Below, piece after piece: positions 1-7,500 of a DNA stretch of 10,117 bases. Under the pieces are notes generated by a model. The model saw only the letters and a program-made list of their open reading frames with translations. It did not search any database and had not been told where the DNA came from. The position numbers and the translations under genes were made by a program. Origin of the DNA: Clostridiaceae bacterium (GTDB lineage: Bacteria > Bacillota > Clostridia > Monoglobales > Firm-18); assembly GCA_012511915.1 (NCBI GenBank), contig JAAZFB010000216.1, forward strand, positions 1 through 10,117. The letters are read 5' to 3'. How positions within the stretch are numbered: position 1 is the stretch's first letter; each line of letters begins with the position of its first letter.

Positions 1-833
1 ACATTCAGTATGAGGGAATCGAAAGGGAGCAATCAGACCCATGGGGGTTTAGACATCAAATTAATATCGCCGACAGTGGGTACGGCGTTAGAGGGCCGCG
101 TGTATTAAACGACAGGGCCGGTGAAGTCGGTCGGGAACTAAGCATAAACGATTTTGACCTTGACAGGATTTTTGGACAAGATGGTGCGAAAATTTTGCAC
201 ATGTCGGGCTTAATAGCCGCACTCTCACCAAAGACCAGCGACTTTTGCCTTGCGCTTGCAGAAAAGGCAAAACAATTCGGTACTGTAATTTCATTTGACT
301 TAAATTATAGGGCGTCATTTTGGAAGGGCAGAGAAAAGGAATTGGCGAAAGCGTTTGATAAAATTGCCTCTGTTTCGGATATTTTAATAGGCAATGAAGA
401 AGATTTTCAATTATGCTTTGGTATTAAAGGACCCGAAGCAGGTGGGAATGATTTAAACTCGCAAATTGAAAGCTTTAAAGGGATGATTAATAATGTAAAA
501 TCTAAATATACTAATGCAAAAGTCTATGCTACAACGCTAAGGCAAGTGGTTTCGGCAAATGAGCATCTTTGGGGCAGTGTTGTTTTAAACGGCGAGGAAT
601 GGGATGCTATTGCGCCGAAAGAAATACATGTCCAGGACCGCATTGGCGGCGGTGACGGATTTGTAGGTGGATTGTTGTATTCAGTGCTTAAAGGTTTTGA
701 TACGCAAAAGTCGAATCAATTTGCTTGGGCAAGCGGTGCATTGGCAACCACCTTTTTAACCGACTATGCAAAAGTAATTGACGAAGAACAAATTTGGAGT
801 ATAGCAAAAGGCAATGCAAGGGTTAAACGATAA
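1..833 (+). CDS. PfkB-family sugar kinase, probable 2-keto-3-deoxygluconate kinase (5' end outside window)
   Basis: The frame is open from base 3 to the TAA at 831-833, giving 276 visible residues; full-length relatives have about 340, so some 65 N-terminal residues lie to the left. The ATG at 195 is internal, because the protein reads on upstream without a stop. Ribokinase/PfkB hallmarks are visible: a FDLNYRASFW segment (a D-x-N-x-R form typical of ketodeoxygluconate kinases), ATTLRQV followed by HLWG, and the anion-hole/catalytic motif DRIGGGDGF, with the catalytic Asp at 654-656 (family form D-x-GAGD). The family phosphorylates a sugar or sugar acid with ATP in the cytoplasm; a KDG kinase would make KDPG for Entner-Doudoroff-type cleavage. 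The neighbouring gnd and LarA-like genes fit gluconate or hexuronate use. Exact substrate is inferred; another PfkB sugar kinase is possible. Confidence 0.82.
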   Translation, partial: IQYEGIEREQSDPWGFRHQINIADSGYGVRGPRVLNDRAGEVGRELSINDFDLDRIFGQDGAKILHMSGLIAALSPKTSDFCLALAEKAKQFGTVISFDLNYRASFWKGREKELAKAFDKIASVSDILIGNEEDFQLCFGIKGPEAGGNDLNSQIESFKGMINNVKSKYTNAKVYATTLRQVVSANEHLWGSVVLNGEEWDAIAPKEIHVQDRIGGGDGFVGGLLYSVLKGFDTQKSNQFAWASGALATTFLTDYAKVIDEEQIWSIAKGNARVKR

Positions 834-849
834 CTACGAAAATCTTCAC

Positions 850-905
850 GCCTTATCCGGCTCACGATAAGTGCGCTAACATATTTTTTTGTGAGCCAGA
901 AAGGC
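850..905 (+). promoter_or_regulatory. Repeated pseudoknot-forming leader element, copy 1 (before gnd)
   Basis: This is an H-type pseudoknot candidate. Stem 1 is CTTATC (852-857) with GATAAG (866-871). A single base (858) follows, then loop bases GGCTCAC (859-865) pair with GTGAGCC (891-897) as stem 2. The loop crossing back is 872-890 (19 nt, T-rich). The flanking GCC (850-852) could also pair with GGC (903-905). The 3' end AGAAAGGC is purine-rich and sits 14 nt before the gnd ATG at 920. The element starts 16 nt after the kinase stop, so it is probably transcribed within the operon. Two more copies lie at 4485-4549 and 7691-7756. No U-run follows, so it is not a simple terminator. Role as a cis-regulatory RNA is inferred. 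Confidence 0.75.
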
Positions 906-919
906 TAATGGTAGTAATT

Positions 920-2371
920 ATGAAAAAAGCTGATATTGGTTTAGTTGGACTTGCGGTTATGGGCGAAAATCTTGCTCAAAATATGGAGAGTAAAGGGTTT
1001 ACTGTTGCTGTGTATAACAGAACAACGAGCAAAGTGGATGATTTTATTAATGGCAGGGCTAAAGGTAAAAACATTATAGGTGAGCACACCCTTGAAGAGT
1101 TGGTTGCATCCCTTGTAAAGCCGCGCAAAGTGTTCTTAATGGTAAAAGCAGGTAACGCCGTAGATGTTTTAATTGATACATTAATTCCACTTTTGGATCA
1201 GGGTGATATAATTATAGATGGCGGAAATTCGCACTTTCCCGACACAATCAGAAGAACCGAGTATGTTGAGGGCAAAGGATTGTTATATGTCGGCGTCGGC
1301 GTTTCCGGTGGCGAGGAGGGTGCGTTATTGGGACCATCATTAATGCCGGGCGGTTCTAATGCGGCATGGCAACATGTGAAGGATTTATTTCAAGCGATTT
1401 CAGCAAAGGTAGAAGACGGTTCCCCTTGCTGTGATTGGGTTGGTGAAGGTGGCGCCGGACATTTCGTTAAAATGGTGCATAACGGCATTGAATACGGTGA
1501 TATGCAGCTAATTTGCGAGGCGTATCATATTATGAGGGATGTTCTCGGCATGAGCGCTGATGAAATGCACGAAGTATTTAAGGAATGGAATCAAGGCGAG
1601 CTTGACAGCTACCTAATAGAAATAACAAGAGACATACTCGCTTTTAAAGACGTGGACGGCTCTAACATTGTAGATAAAATATTAGATACTGCCGGACAGA
1701 AGGGTACCGGTAAATGGACGGCCATAGCTGCACTGGATGAGGGTATTCCGTTGACGCTAATAGGTGAAGCGGTTTTTGCACGGTGTTTATCCGCACTAAA
1801 ACAAGAGCGTGTTGAGGCATCAAAACAGCTGACCGGCCCCAAACCGCAATTTAAGGGTGATAAAAAAGCATTTATAAATGATTTGAAATCTGCACTTTAT
1901 GCATCGAAAATAGTATCTTACGCCCAGGGTTATGCATTGATGAGTGCGGCCGCTAAAACATACGGTTGGAATTTGAATTACGGCGGTATTGCACTGATGT
2001 GGCGTGGTGGCTGTATTATCCGCTCTGCATTTTTAGGTAAAATAAAAGAAGCTTTTGATAGTAATCCTAAACTTGATAATTTAATGATGGCACCGTTTTT
2101 TAAAGGTGAGTTGATTAAAATAAATGATGGATGGCGTAATGTTTGTTCAACTGCTATATTAAATGGTATACCTGCGCCGGCATTTTTATCTGCATTGGCA
2201 TATTACGACGGGTACAGAAGCGAACGGTTGTCTGCCAACTTGTTACAAGCCCAACGCGATTATTTCGGTGCTCATACTTATGAACGCATTGATAAGCCAC
2301 GTGGCGATTTTTATCATACAAATTGGACAGGCAGGGGCGGCACTACATCCGCAACAACGTATACAGTATAG
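920..2371 (+). CDS. gnd: 6-phosphogluconate dehydrogenase, decarboxylating, NADP-type
   Basis: It converts 6-phosphogluconate and NADP+ to ribulose-5-phosphate, CO2 and NADPH in the cytosol. The 483-residue product matches the long homodimeric class. The N-terminal Rossmann fold has GLVGLAVMG (7-15) and NRT at 33-35, the usual NADP 2'-phosphate-binding triplet. The substrate signature GVSGGEEGALLGPSLMPGG (127-145) is intact. Catalytic residues are in GHFVKMVHNGIEYGD: K184, N188 and E191 correspond to the family's K183 and E190 region. The C-terminal tail ends near FYHTNWTGRGG, as usual. I chose ATG 920 (MKKADIGLVG, the family's typical start) over ATG 908, which lies only 3 nt after the AAAGG of the leader element. 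The kinase lies upstream and the LarA-like gene starts 32 nt downstream, suggesting one operon. The leader element may control translation. Confidence 0.96.
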   Translation: MKKADIGLVGLAVMGENLAQNMESKGFTVAVYNRTTSKVDDFINGRAKGKNIIGEHTLEELVASLVKPRKVFLMVKAGNAVDVLIDTLIPLLDQGDIIIDGGNSHFPDTIRRTEYVEGKGLLYVGVGVSGGEEGALLGPSLMPGGSNAAWQHVKDLFQAISAKVEDGSPCCDWVGEGGAGHFVKMVHNGIEYGDMQLICEAYHIMRDVLGMSADEMHEVFKEWNQGELDSYLIEITRDILAFKDVDGSNIVDKILDTAGQKGTGKWTAIAALDEGIPLTLIGEAVFARCLSALKQERVEASKQLTGPKPQFKGDKKAFINDLKSALYASKIVSYAQGYALMSAAAKTYGWNLNYGGIALMWRGGCIIRSAFLGKIKEAFDSNPKLDNLMMAPFFKGELIKINDGWRNVCSTAILNGIPAPAFLSALAYYDGYRSERLSANLLQAQRDYFGAHTYERIDKPRGDFYHTNWTGRGGTTSATTYTV

Positions 2372-2403
2372 TAGTATAAATCAGCAATAAGAGGTGAAAA
2401 TTT

Positions 2404-3669
2404 GTGTCAATTGTATTAACTTCGGATAAACCCGCAGGCATTCCGAATGAGGATTTGTTTACCGCTATCAAGCTTTCTATTACCGGAAAACAACCAAAAA
2501 AGGTGTTACTTATTACACCCGATATTACACGCTTTCATTCGGGTGCCGGGATTATAACCAACCAGTATTATGAACTGCTTAAGGATACTTGCCAAGTTGA
2601 TATTTTGCCTGCGCTTGGCACTCATGTAAAAATGACACGCGAAGATTGTTCTGAAATGTTCGGTGATATACCTTACGAACTTTTTATTGAACATAAATGG
2701 CGTACCGATATTGTTAAACTTGGGGAAGTCCCATCAGACTTTGTATCGACTGTATCGGAGGGGTTGGTTAATAACGCTGTATCTGTTGAGGTTAACAAGC
2801 TTATTGTTGATAAAAGTTATGACCTTGTTATATCAATCGGGCAAGTTGTGCCTCATGAAGTTGTGGGCATGGCAAACTATAATAAAAATATTTTTGTTGG
2901 CTGTGGCGGTAGTGATATGATAAATTCGTCCCATATGTTAGGGGCAGTTTACGGTATGGAACGATTAATGGGTAAAGACCACTCACCTGTACGAAAGGTA
3001 TTTGATTATGCACAACAGCATTTTTTAAAGGATGTACCGTTAGTTTATGTACTTACTGTAACAACAGAGATAAAAGGTGATACCATTATTCATGGTTTAT
3101 TTATCGGTAAGGAGAGAAAGCTTTTTGAACAGGCGGTGAAATTAAGCCAACGAAAAAACCTGACCTTTGTTGAAAAACCGTTCGAGAAGGTAGTAGTTTA
3201 TCTTGACCCAAAGGAATTTAAAAGCACATGGCTGGGGAATAAAGCTATTTACCGTACACGTATGGCTATTGCCGACGGTGGGGAGCTTATTGTCCTTGCA
3301 CCCGGTGTAAATAAATTCGGTGAAGACCCGATTAACGATAAGCTAATACGCAAATACGGTTATGTGGGTAGGGAAAACGTGTTAAAATTAGTTGCGGAAA
3401 ATGATGATTTAAAAAATAACCTTTCGGTTGCAGCACACTTAATTCACGGCTCCTCAGACGGCAGATTTACAATTACATATTGTACTGAACAATTGACCGA
3501 GCAAGAGGTTACAAGTGCGGTATTCGGCTATATACCCTATGAAAAGGCGATAGAAAGGTATAACCCAGCTTTGTTGGTAAACGGCTATAACACCCTTGAT
3601 GACGGTGAAGAGATTTATTATATTAGCAACCCGGCTCTTGGCTTGTGGGCTGATAAAAATAAGTTTTAA
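2404..3669 (+). CDS. LarA-superfamily nickel-pincer racemase/epimerase (possible gluconate epimerase)
   Basis: The 421-residue cytoplasmic protein belongs to the LarA (DUF2088) family, whose members use a nickel-pincer nucleotide to racemise or epimerise 2-hydroxyacids. The key residues of lactate racemase can be matched: DITR (D40, R43) to the D-x-T-R motif; LGTH (H74) to H108; H151, K161 and H177 with spacings 10 and 16, exactly those of H174, K184 (covalent cofactor lysine) and H200. The context around the lysine (MANYNKNIF) differs from the GFSGG-type sequence I recall for lactate racemase, so the substrate probably differs. Next to gnd and a KDG-kinase-like gene, a sugar acid such as gluconate is a reasonable inference; D-gluconate 2-epimerases are known in this superfamily. 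Start is GTG 2404 behind AGAGGTG. The cofactor genes larB, larC and larE are not in this window. Confidence 0.82.
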   Translation: MSIVLTSDKPAGIPNEDLFTAIKLSITGKQPKKVLLITPDITRFHSGAGIITNQYYELLKDTCQVDILPALGTHVKMTREDCSEMFGDIPYELFIEHKWRTDIVKLGEVPSDFVSTVSEGLVNNAVSVEVNKLIVDKSYDLVISIGQVVPHEVVGMANYNKNIFVGCGGSDMINSSHMLGAVYGMERLMGKDHSPVRKVFDYAQQHFLKDVPLVYVLTVTTEIKGDTIIHGLFIGKERKLFEQAVKLSQRKNLTFVEKPFEKVVVYLDPKEFKSTWLGNKAIYRTRMAIADGGELIVLAPGVNKFGEDPINDKLIRKYGYVGRENVLKLVAENDDLKNNLSVAAHLIHGSSDGRFTITYCTEQLTEQEVTSAVFGYIPYEKAIERYNPALLVNGYNTLDDGEEIYYISNPALGLWADKNKF

Positions 3670-3723
3670 ACACAAAATTTTTATTAAAATACTTATTGTT
3701 TAGTATTAGTATTAAAACCCATT

Positions 3724-3785
3724 AAAGGACTGTATCAAAAATACGCAGTTTATACAATCTGCATATACGTGATACAGCCCTTTTT
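3724..3785 (+). terminator. Long imperfect hairpin with T-run, end of the gnd/larA-like unit
   Basis: Bases 3724-3737 (AAAGGACTGTATCA) pair with 3770-3783 with one A-C mismatch. A 7x7 partly paired internal loop follows, then GCAG (3745-3748) with CTGC (3759-3762), closing a 10-nt apical loop. A T-run (3781-3785) overlaps and follows the 3' arm. It starts about 55 nt after the LarA-like stop and before the hydC promoter region, so Rho-independent termination is the simplest reading. Its 60-nt near-palindromic form with CTGTATCA ends also resembles a miniature inverted-repeat element; both could be true. Confidence 0.7.
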
Positions 3786-3803
3786 GTTAGTGTGCAATTT
3801 ATT

Positions 3804-3845
3804 AATTGCAAATATATTCCTTAAAATTGCAAATATATTCCTTAA
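3804..3845 (+). repeat. Perfect tandem duplication of a 21-bp AT-rich unit
   Basis: Unit 3804-3824 is repeated exactly at 3825-3845 (both begin AATTGCAAATATATTCC and end TTAA). It lies between the terminator and the hydC promoter region. Only two copies exist without spacers, so this is not a CRISPR array. It may be a replication-slippage duplication or a doubled protein-binding site upstream of the hydrogenase genes. Confidence 0.9.
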
Positions 3846-3851
3846 AAAAGC

Positions 3852-3880
3852 TTGCTTTTTTTTCAAGTAAGTGATAATAT
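3852..3880 (+). promoter_or_regulatory. Tentative promoter for the hydC-hydB-hydA block
   Basis: TTGCTT (3852-3857) and TAATAT (3875-3880) are 17 bp apart; GATAAT at 3873-3878 with a 15-bp gap is the alternative. The -35 is a weak match. The position, after a terminator and about 50 bases before the hydC start at 3929, is what supports it. The stretch 3844-3861 (A-run, CTTG, T-run) can also form a small hairpin. Confidence 0.4.
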
Positions 3881-3928
3881 TGAAATGTTAAAATGTTAAC
3901 AATATTTTTAAAAGGAGGCCCTTTTTCT

Positions 3929-4426
3929 ATGCTTAACAATACGGCAAAATGTATTTGCACCGGCTGTAGTGACAATGAAAAGTTTGACGAAATAGCCAAT
4001 GTTATAGACCTTTATAAAGGTAAAGAAGGCAGCTTAATTCAAATACTTCATTTAGCGCAAGAAATTTATGGTTATCTACCATTAGAGCTACAAATGTTTA
4101 TTGCAAATGCCCTTGATAAACCGTTGTCTGAAGTGTCCGGTGTGGTTTCATTTTATTCCTTTTTCTCGGATAAACCGCGCGGTCAGCATACAATCAGGGT
4201 GTGCCTTGGTACAGCATGTTATGTCAGGGGCGGCAAAAAAATAGTTGAGTATTTAAAAACTAAGCTTGCTGTTGACATCGGAGGTACAACAGATGACGGC
4301 AAGTTCACTTTTGAAATCGCAAGGTGCATAGGCGCTTGCGGCCTAGCACCGGCAATAATGATCGATAATAAAGTGTATAAACAGGTCAGTGAAAATAAAA
4401 TAGACAGTATTTTATCGAAATATTAG
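3929..4426 (+). CDS. hydC: [2Fe-2S] NuoE/HydC-like hydrogenase subunit
   Basis: The 165-residue product is a thioredoxin-like [2Fe-2S] ferredoxin subunit like NuoE (24 kDa) of complex I and HydC of multimeric [FeFe]-hydrogenases. The N-terminal helical part includes LIQILHLAQEIYGYLP and the typical VSGVVSFYSFF segment (69-79). The cluster ligands are C92 and C97 (VCLGTACYVRGG) and C133 and C137 (ARCIGACGLAPA). An additional C-x-C-x2-C (C8, C10, C13) sits at the N-terminus and is not part of the core cluster. It passes electrons between the HydB flavin site and the iron-sulfur chain. I chose ATG 3929 because AAAGGAGG (3911-3918) lies 10 nt upstream; ATG 3893 is before that site. The gene opens the hydrogenase block and has an ordinary ribosome binding site, without the repeated leader element of hydB and hydA. 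Confidence 0.93.
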   Translation: MLNNTAKCICTGCSDNEKFDEIANVIDLYKGKEGSLIQILHLAQEIYGYLPLELQMFIANALDKPLSEVSGVVSFYSFFSDKPRGQHTIRVCLGTACYVRGGKKIVEYLKTKLAVDIGGTTDDGKFTFEIARCIGACGLAPAIMIDNKVYKQVSENKIDSILSKY

Positions 4427-4484
4427 ACAACCATTAAACACTCAAAATAAATAAGATTTTTACTACAACTATTGCATATCACAC

Positions 4485-4549
4485 GCCATATTAGGCTCGC
4501 GATATGTGCGTGGAAAGAATACTAATTAAATTTTGTGAGCCGGAAAGGC
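4485..4549 (+). promoter_or_regulatory. Repeated pseudoknot-forming leader element, copy 2 (before hydB fusion)
   Basis: Stem 1 is CATATT (4487-4492) with GATATG (4501-4506). Compared with copies 1 and 3 this is a T-A to A-T compensatory swap, plus a T-G wobble at the closing pair. One base (4493) separates it from GGCTCGC (4494-4500), which pairs with GTGAGCC (4535-4541) through one G-T wobble. The crossing loop is 28 nt (4507-4534) and begins TGCGT. GCC (4485-4487) and GGC (4547-4549) flank it. GGAAAGG (4542-4548) is the only Shine-Dalgarno-like stretch before the ATG at 4561. This copy diverges most yet keeps both stems, so it is the best evidence that the pseudoknot itself is conserved. 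Confidence 0.75.
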
Positions 4550-4560
4550 TAATGGTCATA

Positions 4561-7500
4561 ATGAAAGGAAATATTATTAGGAATATCGATGATCTTAAAT
4601 CGATAAAAAGTACATATAACGAAAATATTGGAAAATACAAATACACAGTTTTGGTGTGTAGCGGTGGCAGTTGTGTGTCAAGCGGGTGTAGCGAAATAAA
4701 AGCTGCGCTTGTTGACGAGTTGCAAACATTAGGTATCCAACAAGATGTTTTGGTTTATGAGACGGGTTGTATGGGTACTTGTGCGGTCGGGCCTGTTATG
4801 TTGATTTTGCCCGATAGGGTGTTCTATACCAAATTAACTCCTGAAATTACCCGCAACATTATAAAAGAGCATATCATTAATAATAAAGTATTGATAGAGC
4901 ATACATTCTACGACAAATCTTTGCAAAAACACATCGCAGTAATTGATGATATTGGTTTTTTTAAAGAGCAAGTAAAAATTGCTTTGAGAAATTGCGGTTC
5001 AATACAGTATGACAGCATTGATGCGTATATAGCAAGTGATGGTTACCTTGCCGCGGCAAAGGTATTGACCGGCATGGACAGCATTGAAGTAATAGAACAA
5101 ATAAAAACATCTAAAATTGCAGGCCGCGGTGGTGCGGGTTTCCCCACAGGTGTTAAATGGGAATCCGGTTATTCTGCAAAATCGGATAAAAAATTTATAG
5201 TGTGTAACGCAGATGAGGGCGACCCCGGTGCTTTTATGGACAGAAGCATAATAGAGGGAGACCCTCATTCTTTAATTGAAGGTTTACTAATAGGCGGATA
5301 TGCAATCGGTGCGGATATGGGATACGTATATGTAAGGGCTGAATATGCAATTGCAGTTGAACGCCTGTCTGAGGCGATAGCCCAAGCCAGGGAACGTGGG
5401 CTTTTAGGCGAAAACATTTTTGGATCCGGCTTTTCTTTTGATGTTGAGCTTAGAATGGGAGCGGGAGCTTTTGTTTGCGGAGAGGAAACAGCGTTGCTAT
5501 CTTCAATTGAGGGTCGTAGGGGCGAGCCACAGCAAAAACCGCCGTTCCCGTTTCAAAAGGGACTTTTTGGCAAACCTACCATAATAAACAATGTTGAGAC
5601 ATTAGCAGCAATACCGGCTATAATCCTAAAAGGTGGCAAGTGGTACGCCCAATTTGGTACCCCAACCAGCAAGGGTACGAAAGTATTTGCATTGGCAGGT
5701 GATGTTTTAAATACCGGAATTGTTGAAATACCGATCGGTATGCCACTTGGGGATATACTATTCAAAATAGGTGGTGGAATGACGGGAAAGAAGAAGTTTA
5801 AAGCTGCGCAAATCGGTGGCCCGTCCGGCGGTTGTATAACACAAGAAAATTTAAATACGCCCACCGATTATGAGAGCATTACCAAATTAGGTGCAATTAT
5901 GGGCTCGGGCGGTTTAATAGTAATGAGCGAAGATACCTGTATGGTAGATACCGCTCGGTTTTTTATGGAGTTTATTCAAGATGAGTCGTGCGGGAAATGT
6001 GTTGCTTGTCGTGTCGGGACAAAACGAATGCTTGAAATATTAGAACGGATAACTTGCGGTGAGGGTAAAGATGGCGATATAGATGCACTGATAGAACTTG
6101 GAGAGACAATAAAAGATACTGCAATGTGTGGGTTGGGTCAGTCTGCTCCAAACCCGGTGTTAAGCACAATTCGCTATTTCAGGGAAGAGTATGAGGAACA
6201 TGTTAAAAACAAGTATTGTCGTGCCGGTGTTTGTAACAATCTCTTTATTTCACCATGCGAAAATGCCTGCCCTGCAAATGTTAATGTGCCCGGTTATATG
6301 TCACTCATTGCAGCGGGCAGGTTCGTCGATGCATATCAATTAATTAAGCAGGAAAACCCATTCCCATCAGTATGCGGACGAATATGCACCCATCCTTGCG
6401 AGCTAAAATGCCGCCGCAGTACAATTGACGAGCCTATTTCCATTTGCAGTTTAAAGAGATTTGCGGCTGATTATGCGTATAAAAATGAAATGCCATATGA
6501 AAGTGACATTGTATTTAAAAGAAACGGCAAGCGTATCGCCATAATAGGTGCAGGTGCTTCCGGCTTAACCTGCGGATATTATCTTGCACGTTTGGGGTAT
6601 GAAGTAAATATATACGAAACTCAAGCGGTGGCTGGGGGAGTATTGGCATTTGGAATTCCTGAATATAGGCTTCCCAAAAAGGTGCTTGGTCATGAAATTG
6701 ATTTAATTTGCAAGACAGGCGTTAATGTAGTGTTAAATACCGAAATCGGCAAGGACATTACTTTTGAAGAATTAAAATCTAAAAACGATGCAGTTTATAT
6801 CGCAACAGGTACACAGCTTCCCCAAAAAGTAAATATTGAGGGGGAGGATTTACCCGGTGTAATACATGGGATCGACTTTCTAAAAAGAGTAAACTTAGCG
6901 CACCCTGTTGAAATAGGTAGAAAGGTTGTTGTAATAGGTGGCGGCAGCACAGCAATGGATTCGGCAAGGACCGCCTTGCGACTTGGTGCGCAAGAAGTAA
7001 CGGTGCTTTACAGAAGAATAAAAGACAGCATGCCCGCTTATGAAAGCGAAATAGAGGAGGCACAGGAAGAAGGGGTGCAAATAATTGAGCTTGTTTCACC
7101 CGTTCGCTTTGTTCCGGGCAATGGCGGCGCAGTCAGCAAAATAGAATGCATTAAAATGGGGTTGGGCGAGTTTGACAAAACCGGCAGAAGAAAATCAGTG
7201 CCCATAACAAACAGCAATTTCTTTATAGAAGTTGATACGGTAATTCCTGCTGTAAGTCAGTATTCCGATTTACCTTTTGTTAAGGCGGATGAAATCGGGG
7301 TTACACCGTGGGGTACATTTATAATTAATAAGGATACTATGATGACAACAATGGAAGGTGTGTTTGCCGGCGGTGATGTTGCAAGAGGTCCGGATACTGT
7401 TATACAAGCTATAGCAGATGGGAAAAATGCCGCTGTTTCGATTGATCTATATTTAAACGGTAGCGGCATACTTAACAAAGGCACGCCTATAGAAATTCCA

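Noticed and set aside
195..833. ATG 195 as a real start of a short kinase
   Set aside because: The frame stays open to the window edge with plausible PfkB-like sequence, and a 212-residue kinase would lack its N-terminal domain.
859..897. Rex-type (NADH-sensing) operator, because of TTGTGA near the redox genes
   Set aside because: Rex sites are compact palindromes of about 18-20 bp. Here the complementary arms are 25-40 bp apart, the second stem covaries, and the site is within 30 bases of the start codon and between co-oriented genes, which fits RNA structure better.
850..905. Leader elements as Rho-independent terminators of the upstream genes
   Set aside because: No T-run follows the 3' arm in any of the three copies, and the 3' arm is fused to the purine stretch near the start codon.
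2404..3669. Naming the LarA-like gene lactate racemase
   Set aside because: Cofactor residues fit the superfamily, but the context around the cofactor lysine and the gene neighbours do not point to lactate.
3804..3845. CRISPR array
   Set aside because: Only two adjacent 21-bp copies with no spacers and no cas genes.
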